Assembly: GCA_902783535.1 (NCBI GenBank)
Contig: CACZRJ010000243.1
Location: 1 to 12,219 of the forward strand
DNA: 12,219 nt
Direction: 5' to 3'
Source of the DNA: an uncultured Ruminococcus sp.
GTDB lineage: Bacteria > Bacillota > Clostridia > Oscillospirales > CAG-382
Shown here: positions 1-5,765 of the stretch, in pieces
How the letters are laid out: each line of letters opens with the position of its first letter
Position numbering within the stretch: the first letter of the stretch is position 1
Notes under the pieces: model-generated
What the model was told of the DNA's origin: nothing
Seen by the model: the letters and a program-made list of their open reading frames with translations, nothing else
The model's database searches: none
Position numbers and translations under genes: made by a program

Positions 1-564
1 CCCGTGGAAAGCAGAAACATCGCCATCAACATCCGGAACACGAACGAGCCGGATCTGCCGGGCACGACGATCATGGACGGATGTGAAGGGGGAAAGGTCA
101 TCACCGGGATCGCCGGCAGCGAAAACTTCCTGTCTTTCGACATTTCAAAAGTGCACATGTCTGCGGAAGTCGGGTTCGCGCGGAAGGTGCTCGAGATCTT
201 CGAAGACTTTCGTGTGAACGTCGACCACATGCCGACCGGCGTGGACACGCTGAGCGTCATCGTTTCCGCTTCCGCGGCCGCGAAATGCATGTACGAGATC
301 GTGAGCCGCATCGAAAAGCAGCTTCGCGCTGACGTCGTCCTTCGGAAGAACATCGCGCTCGTCGCCATTGTCGGGCGGAACATGTCCGGGAAGAAAGGCG
401 TTTCCGCGAAGATTTTCGAAACGCTCGCGCAGGCGGACGTCAACGTCAAAATGATCGCCCAGTCTCCGGACGAAATGAGCATCATCATCGGTCTGAACAA
501 CGAGGACTTCCGTCCCGCGATCCGCGAACTGTACAGCGCGTTCTCGGAATGCGGATGGATCTGA
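1..564 (+). CDS. Aspartate kinase, C-terminal (ACT) part; 5' end outside window
   Basis: The reading frame is open from base 1, so the N-terminal amino-acid-kinase catalytic domain lies to the left and only about 187 residues are visible. Aspartate kinase phosphorylates L-aspartate, the first step toward lysine, threonine and methionine (and diaminopimelate for the cell wall). The visible part starts near the end of the catalytic domain: INIRNTNEPDLPGTTI matches the family's 'I.I.NT..P...GT.I' segment. Two ACT-type regulatory repeats follow, the first with GFARKVLEIFEDFRVNVDHM and the second with IALVAIVGRNMSGKKGVSAK and VNVKMIAQSPDEMSIIIGL. ACT domains of this family bind lysine or threonine for feedback inhibition; which ligand applies here cannot be read from the sequence. 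The GTG at base 4 is almost certainly internal. The next gene begins 22 bases after the stop. Confidence 0.9.
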   Translation, partial: PVESRNIAINIRNTNEPDLPGTTIMDGCEGGKVITGIAGSENFLSFDISKVHMSAEVGFARKVLEIFEDFRVNVDHMPTGVDTLSVIVSASAAAKCMYEIVSRIEKQLRADVVLRKNIALVAIVGRNMSGKKGVSAKIFETLAQADVNVKMIAQSPDEMSIIIGLNNEDFRPAIRELYSAFSECGWI

Positions 565-571
565 TCCGTCC

Positions 572-580
572 CGGGAAGGA
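572..580 (+). promoter_or_regulatory. Shine-Dalgarno site deciding the start of the PfkB kinase gene
   Basis: The purine-rich CGGGAAGGA abuts an ATG at 581, which leaves no spacer, but lies 6 bases before the in-frame ATG at 587. The second ATG is therefore the more likely start, giving a protein beginning MNNRKYDVV rather than MFMNNRK. Confidence 0.6.
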
Positions 581-586
581 ATGTTT

Positions 587-1561
587 ATGAACAACAGAAA
601 ATACGACGTCGTCGCGCTCGGCGAACTTCTGATCGATTACTCGGAATACGGCGTCAGCGCGCAGGGAAACCCGCTCTGGGAAGCGAATCCCGGCGGCGCG
701 CCGTGCAATCTGCTCGCCATGCTTGCGAAGCTCGGCAGAAAGACCGCGTTCATCGGGAAAGTGGGCGACGACATTTACGGAAGACAGCTGAAAAAGGCGG
801 CGGCGGACGCCGGGATCGCTCTCGAAGGCCTGCTGACCGACAGGGAAGTCCATACGACGCTCGCAATCGTCAGCCTCCGTCCTGACGGAGACAGGGATTT
901 CGCGTTCTACAGGAATCCCGGCGCCGACATGAACCTGAAGCCGGACGAAGTCCCCGAAGATCTCATCAGGAATGCGCGGATCTTCCATTTTGGAACCCTT
1001 TCCATGACGCACGACGGGATCAGGAAGGCGACGGAAAAAGCGCTGGACGTCGCGAAAAGATCCGGATGCCTGATCTCGTTCGATCCGAATCTGCGGCCCC
1101 CGCTCTGGGACAGCAGGGAAAACATGCTCGCGCAGATGGGGAAGGGGCTGCTTGCCTGCGACATCCTCAAGGTGTCCGACGATGAGCTGCTCGCGTTCAC
1201 CGGAGGAGAGGACGTGGACGCGGCGGCGGAAAAACTGCTTTCGGATCACCCGAACATCCGTCTGATGACCGTTACGGAGGGAAGGAACGGAAGCAGAGGG
1301 TACTTTGGCGGCGTTCGCGTAAAGGTCCCCGCAGTCCTGTCGGACAAGACGGTCGACACGACCGGAGCGGGAGACACGTTCGGCGGGTGCATCCTGGACG
1401 GCGTTCTGAAATACGGGATCGACGGGCTGAACGCTGAAAAGCTTCGATCCGTCATGACGTTCGCTGCCGCCGCGTCCTCGATCGTCACGACGAAAAAAGG
1501 CGCGCTGGCGGTCATGCCCGACCGGGCGTCCGTGGAAAAACTGATCGCCGGATCAAACTGA
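587..1561 (+). CDS. PfkB-family carbohydrate kinase, probably fructokinase
   Basis: A 324-residue sugar kinase of the ribokinase/PfkB family, a normal full length. It should transfer phosphate from ATP to a sugar in the cytoplasm. The N-terminal substrate-binding signature is clear: GELLIDY at 12-18 and NPGGAPCNLLAML at 34-46, then GKVGDDIYG at 57-65. SFDPNLRPPLW (164-174) is typical of fructokinase-type members. The C-terminal signature DTTGAGDTFGG spans 257-267; D263 is the expected catalytic base and GAG forms the anion hole. Fructose is the most likely substrate from overall similarity, but the family also contains kinases for other sugars, so the substrate is inferred. The start at 587 is chosen by ribosome-binding-site spacing; an ATG at 581 would add two residues. 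The gene sits 22 bases after the aspartate kinase and 35 bases before the SecB-like gene. Confidence 0.88.
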   Translation: MNNRKYDVVALGELLIDYSEYGVSAQGNPLWEANPGGAPCNLLAMLAKLGRKTAFIGKVGDDIYGRQLKKAAADAGIALEGLLTDREVHTTLAIVSLRPDGDRDFAFYRNPGADMNLKPDEVPEDLIRNARIFHFGTLSMTHDGIRKATEKALDVAKRSGCLISFDPNLRPPLWDSRENMLAQMGKGLLACDILKVSDDELLAFTGGEDVDAAAEKLLSDHPNIRLMTVTEGRNGSRGYFGGVRVKVPAVLSDKTVDTTGAGDTFGGCILDGVLKYGIDGLNAEKLRSVMTFAAAASSIVTTKKGALAVMPDRASVEKLIAGSN

Positions 1562-1596
1562 ACCAACCTATTTTTCATCATATTTGGAGGTGCCGC

Positions 1597-1989
1597 ATGC
1601 GGCAGTTGCAATTTCTCAAGGAATACGTCGACGAATTCACGTACAACAACAACCCGACGGAGGAAAAACAGATCCGTCTGGAAACGTCGCTCAAATTCAC
1701 CGTCCGGTTTGCGGAAAAGAACGATCTGGTGATCGGCGACGCGACGATCATTATTGACGACGCCGGACACGAAGGGATCTTCCGGATCAAGTTTCATCAT
1801 CTTTCGCAGTTTCATCTCGAGTCCCCCGTGACGGACGAGGCAGGGAAGAAAAGCGTCCACATGGAAGCTTCGCAGATCCTCTATCCGCTCTGGAGCAGCA
1901 TTCTGCGCTCTTTCTGCGCAAGCGTCAACATCCCCGTGATCCAATTGCCTCCCTACCGCGTTTCCGAAGACAAGATCCAGTCGACGTAA
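1597..1989 (+). CDS. SecB-like small protein (tentative)
   Basis: A 130-residue soluble protein with a good ribosome binding site (GGAGGTG, 1586-1592). No signal peptide or membrane segment is visible. The last third, LYPLWSSILRSFCASVNIP (residues 95-113) followed by VIQLPPYRV, resembles the conserved C-terminal helix and strand of the export chaperone SecB, where an F/LYP.....I.S......P.L.L.P pattern is characteristic. The preceding residues 25-75 alternate like beta strands (LETSLKFTVRF, LVIGDATIII, IFRIKFHHL), consistent with the SecB beta-sheet fold. SecB-like proteins act as tetrameric holdases for secreted or unstable proteins; some instead control toxin-antitoxin pairs. No toxin or antitoxin gene is adjacent: the neighbours are a sugar kinase and a transporter. 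The fold assignment rests on motif resemblance alone, and the role here is unknown. Confidence 0.5.
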   Translation: MRQLQFLKEYVDEFTYNNNPTEEKQIRLETSLKFTVRFAEKNDLVIGDATIIIDDAGHEGIFRIKFHHLSQFHLESPVTDEAGKKSVHMEASQILYPLWSSILRSFCASVNIPVIQLPPYRVSEDKIQST

Positions 1990-2010
1990 GACGGAACGAG
2001 ATTCATTTGT

Positions 2011-3306
2011 ATGAAGGAACTGATCAACCAGTACCGCGGACTGCGGCGCGAGGTCTACGTCCTCTTTTTCGGGCGGATCGTCACGAACCTGGGCAGCATG
2101 GTCTGGCCCGTCATGACCCTGATCCTGCGGCAGAAGCTCGGACTGACGGCAACCCAGATCTCGTATTTCATTCTCGGCTCCGGGATTCTGATGCTGCCGG
2201 CGAGTCTGATCGGCGGAAAGCTTGCCGACCGGTTCAATAAGAAGAGACTGATCATCGTATGCGACGCTTTCAGCATCTTATGCTATCTGCTCTGCGCCGT
2301 GCTGCCGCTCGGCTTCGGCACGATCGCGCTTTTCGTCGCGGCCGGCGTCTTCCAGAACGCCGAATATCCCGCGTATGACGCGCTCTTCGCGGACCTGACG
2401 ACGACGAAGGACCGTGCGCGCGCGTTTTCGCTGTCCTATCTCGGCGCCAATCTCGGACTCGTGCTGTCTCCGACGATCGCCGGACTGCTGTTCAAGGACC
2501 ATTTGTGGCTCAGTTTCCTGATCAGCGGTCTTTCCATCCTGGCCTCGACCGTGCTGATCGGACTTCTCGTGAAGGACATCACGCCGGTCCGCGACGACGG
2601 CGAGGAGGGGCGCTACCAGCAGGCGGAAGTCAAAGGCAGCGTTTTCTCGGTGCTGAAGAACAATCCTCTGCTGTTTATCTTCATCCTGACGAGCGGTCTG
2701 TATTACGGCGCTTATGCGCAGTACAATTTCATCATGCCGCTGGATATGGCGTCCGTGCACGGCGACGCGGGGGCGGTCATTTTCGGGACGGTTTCCAGCC
2801 TGAACTGCATCATCGTCGTCCTTTTCACGCCGGTGATCACAAAACTGTTCAAACGAATGCGGGACACCGGCAAGATCCTGACCGGACGGCTTCTGATCTT
2901 TGCCGGCTACCTTGTCTTCCTTCTGCTGCTCGGCTTCATCCCCGGCTATTACATGGCCATGCTGCTCTTCACCTGGGGTGAAATCTTCTCGACCATTTCC
3001 GAAGGACCGTACCTTTCGGTCCGTGTTCCCGGCACCCACCGCGGGCGGATCAACGGCCTGATGAACGTCATCGGCTCTTTCGTCGGCGGAGGCGTGGAAC
3101 TGGCCGTCGGACAGTTGTACGACCGCGCAGGTTCTTCGTGGACCTGGGTCCTGATCCTGGGCGTCACGCTGCTTTCCGGCTTTTTCGCGGCGATTCTGAT
3201 CTTCCGGGACCGGAAGGCCTTCCCGAAACTGTATGCCGGCGAACGGAAGGAAACGGCTCCGCAGACGCCTGCGGAAGACTCCGGCGGCGGAGAGAACGAA
3301 AACTGA
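2011..3306 (+). CDS. Major facilitator superfamily (MFS) transporter
   Basis: A 431-residue polytopic inner-membrane protein, the usual length for a 12-helix MFS carrier. The MFS signature loop between helices 2 and 3 is present: GGKLADRFNKKRL at 68-80 (consensus G.LaDR.GrK). Hydrophobic segments run throughout, for example VYVLFFGRIVTNLGS, ISYFILGSGILML and IALFVAAGVF in the N half and YLVFLLLLGFIPGYYMAMLL in the C half. A hydrophilic loop near residues 190-210 (DDGEEGRYQQAEVK) separates the halves. The tail after about residue 408 is acidic and polar (ending GGGENEN) and should be cytoplasmic. The general style resembles drug or metabolite efflux carriers, but the substrate cannot be assigned. 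The ribosome binding site is weak (GGAACGAG, about 11 bases away), which may mean low expression or coupling to the upstream gene, whose stop is 21 bases before the ATG. Confidence 0.87.
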   Translation: MKELINQYRGLRREVYVLFFGRIVTNLGSMVWPVMTLILRQKLGLTATQISYFILGSGILMLPASLIGGKLADRFNKKRLIIVCDAFSILCYLLCAVLPLGFGTIALFVAAGVFQNAEYPAYDALFADLTTTKDRARAFSLSYLGANLGLVLSPTIAGLLFKDHLWLSFLISGLSILASTVLIGLLVKDITPVRDDGEEGRYQQAEVKGSVFSVLKNNPLLFIFILTSGLYYGAYAQYNFIMPLDMASVHGDAGAVIFGTVSSLNCIIVVLFTPVITKLFKRMRDTGKILTGRLLIFAGYLVFLLLLGFIPGYYMAMLLFTWGEIFSTISEGPYLSVRVPGTHRGRINGLMNVIGSFVGGGVELAVGQLYDRAGSSWTWVLILGVTLLSGFFAAILIFRDRKAFPKLYAGERKETAPQTPAEDSGGGENEN

Positions 3307-3309
3307 GGG

Positions 3310-3364
3310 CAGACGGAATGGAAATCCTGCTCCGCCCGTCTTCCGCACCCGGAGTTTCCGTCTG
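3310..3364. repeat. Inverted repeat between convergent genes
   Basis: A perfect 9-base inverted repeat, CAGACGGAA (3310-3318) and TTCCGTCTG (3356-3364), encloses 37 bases. Inside it a second perfect pair, CTCCG (3330-3334) with CGGAG (3350-3354), could stack on the outer stem. It starts 3 bases after the MFS stop codon. No T-run follows on either strand, so it is not a textbook intrinsic terminator; it may protect the 3' end of the MFS transcript or act with the neighbouring hairpin. Confidence 0.55.
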
Positions 3365-3381
3365 ACGTTAACGAACATAAG

Positions 3382-3407
3382 AAAAGGTCCGCCTGTTTGG
3401 GCGGGCC
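3382..3407 (-). terminator. Intrinsic terminator of the HD-GYP gene
   Basis: Read leftward, GGCCCGCC (3407-3400), a 6-base loop and GGCGGACC (3393-3386) form an 8-bp GC-rich stem with one G-U pair, followed by TTTT (3385-3382). It lies 42 bases past the stop codon of the leftward HD-GYP gene. The T-run is short. On the + strand the hairpin is followed by TTGCGATT, so it may also stop transcription from the MFS gene, less efficiently. Confidence 0.65.
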
Positions 3408-3448
3408 TTGCGATTATTCGGATATTTTTCGGCCATGCGCAGTCCTGA

Positions 3449-4648
3449 TTACCTGACCGCTTCGAGGAAGAGAGGGACGAGGTCCGGGTCGAACTGCGTT
3501 CCCGCGCCTTCCGCGATGATCTCTCTGGCCTCCTCCTTCGGGTAGGCTTCTTTGTATACGCGCTTCGAGATCAGCGCGTCGTAAACGTCAGCAATCGCCA
3601 TCATGCGGGCTTCCAGCGGGATGTCCTTGCCTTTCAGGCCGTCCGGATATCCTTTCCCGTCGTACCGCTCGTGGTGATGACGCGCGATATTGCACGCGAC
3701 GGTAAAATACGATTCGTCGGAAGCGTCCTTCATCGTTCTGCGGATGATGTCCTCTCCGAGAGCGGAATGCGTTTTCATCAGCTCGTATTCCTCCGCCGTC
3801 AGCCTGCCGGGCTTGTTCAGAACAGCGTCCGGGATCTTGATCTTCCCAATGTCGTGCATCGGCGCCGCGATCACGACGTTCTTCAGAAACTCCATCGAGA
3901 CGTTTGCGTATCTTTCGTCGTGCCTGACCGCGTCGGCGAGCGCGCCGATGTAGCCGCCGGTCCGCAGGATGTGATCCCCGGTGTTTTCGTCGCGCTCCTC
4001 GACGACCGTCGCGAGAGATGTGATGATCGAGCGCTGGATCTTTTCCACGCGGACGCTGTTGTGGATCTCACGGACGTTCCGGACGCAGATGACGCCGTAA
4101 AGCACCATCCCGACGATGACGAACGTCGCGGTGTTCTGGAGATCGAGCGAGAAGGCTTTTGAGGACTTGAGGAAATAGGACACGACGAGGTAGGCGGCGG
4201 ATTCCGCCAGCATGAAGGAATACATTCTGACCGGGCGGTCGTCGATAGACAGCGGCAGCATGGAGATGAAGACGATGATGCTGGTGGCCGGGATCTCGAA
4301 ATTGCTCGGCTGCGTACTGAGAATGCCCGCATAGGCGCAGACCAGAAGCATTTCGCCATAACACAGGAACATGCCGAAAGAAGCGCGGTGCTTATGGTTC
4401 TTTATGATCCGGAGCGTAAAGAAGACGAACGCGCTTCCGGCGAAGAGAAAGAGATAGGGGATCCAGATGCCGGAATTCGTCAGCAGATTGACGACGAGAA
4501 AAATCAGCCCCATCGCCGCGGAAAGCGCGGAAGTGATGCGAAGCGTCCTCCGGTTGCGCGCCCAGATCATCGGGCGGACGACGTCGTAGTCCTCCTGCGA
4601 GAGCGTGCAATAGAGAAGAAATTGTTTGAAATTTCGCTGTCCTGTCAT
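3449..4648 (-). CDS. Membrane-anchored HD-GYP domain protein (probable c-di-GMP phosphodiesterase)
   Basis: A 399-residue protein with an N-terminal membrane module and a C-terminal HD-GYP domain. About five to six hydrophobic segments fall between residues 37 and 190 (roughly 37-57, 62-80, 93-112, 120-137, 143-162 and 172-190). A linker (SVRVEKIQRSIITSLATVVE) leads into the catalytic domain at about 205-399. Expected metal and catalytic residues are intact: GDHILRT with H226, HDIGK at 265-269, H294, the HHERYDGKGYP signature at 325-335 and ADVYDAL with D354. HD-GYP proteins hydrolyse cyclic di-GMP at the inner membrane face; the membrane part is probably a sensor, signal unknown. No GGDEF or receiver domain is present. 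The ATG at 4648 is supported by GGAG (4660-4657) with an 8-base spacer. The gene converges on the MFS gene. Confidence 0.88.
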   Translation of the reverse strand: MTGQRNFKQFLLYCTLSQEDYDVVRPMIWARNRRTLRITSALSAAMGLIFLVVNLLTNSGIWIPYLFLFAGSAFVFFTLRIIKNHKHRASFGMFLCYGEMLLVCAYAGILSTQPSNFEIPATSIIVFISMLPLSIDDRPVRMYSFMLAESAAYLVVSYFLKSSKAFSLDLQNTATFVIVGMVLYGVICVRNVREIHNSVRVEKIQRSIITSLATVVEERDENTGDHILRTGGYIGALADAVRHDERYANVSMEFLKNVVIAAPMHDIGKIKIPDAVLNKPGRLTAEEYELMKTHSALGEDIIRRTMKDASDESYFTVACNIARHHHERYDGKGYPDGLKGKDIPLEARMMAIADVYDALISKRVYKEAYPKEEAREIIAEGAGTQFDPDLVPLFLEAVR

Positions 4649-4688
4649 ACGAGTTTCTCCGTTCGGAAATGAAAAGCGGGACTATGGA

Positions 4689-4721
4689 TTCCGGCGATTG
4701 CTTGACGGCCCTTCGCCGGAA
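4689..4721. repeat. Inverted repeat in the 5' region of the HD-GYP gene
   Basis: TTCCGGCG (4689-4696) and CGCCGGAA (4714-4721) form a perfect 8-bp stem around a 17-base loop, 41 bases upstream of the HD-GYP start codon. No T-run follows in the leftward direction, so it looks more like an operator or leader hairpin than a terminator. No convincing -35/-10 pair for the HD-GYP gene was found between 4649 and 4740. Confidence 0.45.
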
Positions 4722-4729
4722 AAAGAGGT

Positions 4730-4756
4730 AAAAAATTCAGCTATATCGGTCTGAAT
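4730..4756 (-). terminator. Weak intrinsic terminator after the small ORF
   Basis: Read leftward, ATTCAG (4756-4751), a 10-base loop and CTGAAT (4740-4735) are followed at once by a T-run (4734-4730). The stem is only 6 bp and half A-T. The stop codon of the 56-residue ORF lies in the loop. If functional, it closes the repressor/small-ORF transcript before the HD-GYP gene. Confidence 0.35.
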
Positions 4757-4911
4757 GGCAGCGTAGGCAAAAGGTCGCCGGGAGAAATGCTGAAATCCGC
4801 GCTTTCGCAGAATACCGTCCCTTCGTCAACTTTGATTTGCCCTTTTTTTTGATATGAGGCGAGGATGCCCTTCCAGTTTTCGAGATCATAGTACACAGCG
4901 TTCAGCCCCAT
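4741..4911 (-). CDS. Unrecognised 56-residue protein downstream of the repressor
   Basis: I do not recognise this family. The reading frame begins with ATG at 4911-4909, 8 bases after the repressor's stop codon, and ends with TAG at 4743-4741. It encodes a soluble protein starting MGLNAVYYDLENWKGI and ending LPTLPFRPI. There is one cysteine (TVFCES) and no signal or membrane segment; the composition is protein-like, with aromatic residues near the start. The ribosome binding site is poor (GCGGA), so translation probably depends on coupling to the upstream gene. The same frame stays open upstream as YYKYYAYQIAER back to a TGA, which reads like continuing protein. The ORF may therefore be the C-terminal remnant of a longer gene that lost its own start. 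The alternatives are a repressor partner (for example in a toxin-antitoxin-like pair) or a decayed fragment. Confidence 0.4.
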   Translation of the reverse strand: MGLNAVYYDLENWKGILASYQKKGQIKVDEGTVFCESADFSISPGDLLPTLPFRPI

Positions 4912-4919
4912 GCGTTCCG

Positions 4920-5195
4920 CTATTTGGTATGCGTAATACTTGTAATATCATTGTCCATTTCTTCGTTCTTTTCATTAAGAATAAAGGAGACGTCCTTTCC
5001 CAACGCGGCGGAGATTTTCAGAAGCGTATCGAGAGAAATGTTCTGCCCGCCTGCTTCGAGGCGGCAGATATTCGATCTCTTTGTTCCTATCATATCCGCA
5101 AGGGACTGTTGTGATAACCCTTTTTCTATTCTTGCCGCCGTCAGAGCGGAAATAATCCGCTGCCGGTCGGATAATAATTTCTTTTCGTCTAACAA
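4920..5195 (-). CDS. XRE-family helix-turn-helix transcriptional regulator
   Basis: A 91-residue DNA-binding protein consisting almost entirely of a Cro/C1-type helix-turn-helix domain. The domain spans about residues 15-72, with KGLSQQSLADMIGTKRSNIC as helices 2-3, the typical RLEAGGQNISLDTLLKISAAL segment, and GKDVSFIL closing the domain. A charged tail (NEKNEEMDNDITSITHTK) follows. The start is TTG at 5195, chosen because GAGGTGG (5208-5202) is 6 bases upstream; an in-frame TTG at 5210 would overlap that site. Proteins of this size are commonly phage-type or HigA-type autorepressors. A perfect palindrome within its own promoter supports autoregulation. Local base composition is clearly more AT-rich than the flanking operons, suggesting recent acquisition. 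The 56-residue ORF follows after 8 bases. Confidence 0.85.
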   Translation of the reverse strand: MLDEKKLLSDRQRIISALTAARIEKGLSQQSLADMIGTKRSNICRLEAGGQNISLDTLLKISAALGKDVSFILNEKNEEMDNDITSITHTK

Positions 5196-5220
5196 AATGT
5201 CCCACCTCAATTCCGCTTAG

Positions 5221-5249
5221 ATGTTATCGCAAATGATAACAAATGTCAA
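5221..5249 (-). promoter_or_regulatory. Promoter of the XRE regulator
   Basis: Read leftward, TTGACA (5249-5244) matches the -35 consensus exactly. It is followed after 17 bases by TAACAT (5226-5221) as the -10. Transcription would start near 5214, leaving a short leader that contains the ribosome binding site. Confidence 0.75.
5222..5241. promoter_or_regulatory. Palindromic operator overlapping the regulator's promoter
   Basis: TGTTATC (5222-5228) and GATAACA (5235-5241) form a perfect 7-base inverted repeat with a 6-base centre. The repeat fills most of the spacer and overlaps the -10, as expected for a site where the XRE protein binds as a dimer and blocks RNA polymerase. That the adjacent XRE protein is the ligand is inferred from position. 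Confidence 0.7.
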
Positions 5250-5293
5250 GCGGTGAATTGCAACATTTCCGGACTGTACTTCACTTTGCTCAT
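5246..5293 (-). CDS. Possible 15-residue leader peptide or gene remnant
   Basis: A mini-ORF, ATG at 5293-5291 to TGA at 5248-5246, encodes MSKVKYSPEMLQFTA. A purine-rich GAGGGA immediately precedes the ATG, too close to be a good ribosome binding site. It lies between a candidate upstream promoter and the regulator's own promoter, and its stop codon overlaps the -35 box. It could be a leader peptide, the 5' stub of a deleted gene, or chance. Confidence 0.2.
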   Translation of the reverse strand: MSKVKYSPEMLQFTA

Positions 5294-5311
5294 TCCCTCA
5301 GTATAACGCAT

Positions 5312-5340
5312 ATAATACCACACTTTACGCTCTTATGCAA
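5312..5340 (-). promoter_or_regulatory. Candidate second, upstream promoter for the regulator
   Basis: Read leftward, TTGCAT (5340-5335), a 17-base spacer and TATTAT (5317-5312) resemble a sigma-A promoter. It would transcribe the 15-codon ORF and then the XRE gene. The stretch is AT-rich, so a chance match is possible. Confidence 0.4.
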
Positions 5341-5383
5341 CTCCATACCAGTCCAAAATTTAGTTGCTGTGCCGACTAAAATT

Positions 5384-5435
5384 AAAAAAAGAGAATCGAG
5401 TATTCATAACTTTAGTCCGTTCTGAATACTCGATT
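5384..5435 (-). terminator. Strong intrinsic terminator of tRNA-Leu
   Basis: Directly after the tRNA's CCA, a perfect 12-bp stem, ATCGAGTATTCA (5434-5423) with TGAATACTCGAT (5406-5395), encloses a 16-base loop. It is followed within 4 bases by a run of seven T (5390-5384). This should isolate the tRNA transcript from the repressor unit. Confidence 0.9.
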
Positions 5436-5518
5436 TGGTGCACCTGACAGGATTTGAACCTGCACGGTTTCCCGCTAGATCCTAAATCTAGTGCGTCTGC
5501 CAGTTCCGCCACAGGTGC
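5436..5518 (-). tRNA. tRNA-Leu (anticodon UAG)
   Basis: An 83-base class II tRNA with encoded CCA (5438-5436). The acceptor arms GCACCTG (5518-5512) and CAGGTGC (5446-5440) pair perfectly, with A as discriminator. The anticodon stem CTAGA/TCTAG encloses the loop TTTAGGA, giving anticodon UAG (5484-5482), which reads CUN leucine codons. A long variable arm (CGGGAAACCG) and the A73 discriminator are typical of leucine tRNAs. The T arm GCAGG-TTCAAAT-CCTGT is intact. Confidence 0.96.
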
Positions 5519-5534
5519 GTTTTTTGCTTTTTCC

Positions 5535-5562
5535 ATTATACGCGGAGAACCTGTTTTGTCAA
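5535..5562 (-). promoter_or_regulatory. Consensus promoter of tRNA-Leu
   Basis: Read leftward, TTGACA (5562-5557) and TATAAT (5540-5535) are both perfect consensus boxes, separated by 16 bases. The -10 lies 16 bases before the mature tRNA's 5' end. This is a strong promoter, as expected for a stable RNA. Confidence 0.9.
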
Positions 5563-5680
5563 GAAGAATCGTCTTGCGAATCCTTCTTTCGGGCGTTTCC
5601 TTCTGCCGGCGTGTCCGCGGCGGCAGCCGGATGGTTCCTTCCGCTTTTTGTGGAATTCGCTTTGTTTTTGAGAAAAAGTA

Positions 5681-5709
5681 TTGAATGTTTTGATACAGTG
5701 TGCTAATAT
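5681..5709 (+). promoter_or_regulatory. Probable promoter of the rnf operon
   Basis: TTGAAT (5681-5686), a 17-base spacer and TAATAT (5704-5709) form a sigma-A type promoter. It has an extended -10 (TG at 5701-5702, one base before the -10). Transcription would start near 5716, giving a leader of about 50 bases. A small palindrome, GGTAT-TCT-ATACC (5716-5728), lies at the predicted start and could be a regulatory site. No Rex-type site was recognised. Confidence 0.6.
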
Positions 5710-5765
5710 TATTGAGGTATTCTATACCGTGTATGATCAACTGATGACTGTGAGGTGAAGAGAGG

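Noticed and set aside
2278..3378. Minus-strand open frame (366 codons) opposite the MFS gene
   Set aside because: A shadow of the MFS coding sequence: the product is low-complexity charged residues with no motif, and the frame crosses the convergent intergenic hairpins.
4700..4736. TTGACG on the + strand at 4702 as a possible rightward promoter
   Set aside because: No suitable -10 at normal spacing and no rightward gene downstream.
5603..5626. Inverted repeat CTGCCG...CGGCAG in the tRNA/rnf divergent region
   Set aside because: Only 6 bp in a locally GC-rich stretch, with no T-run on either side and no position relative to a promoter that suggests a function.
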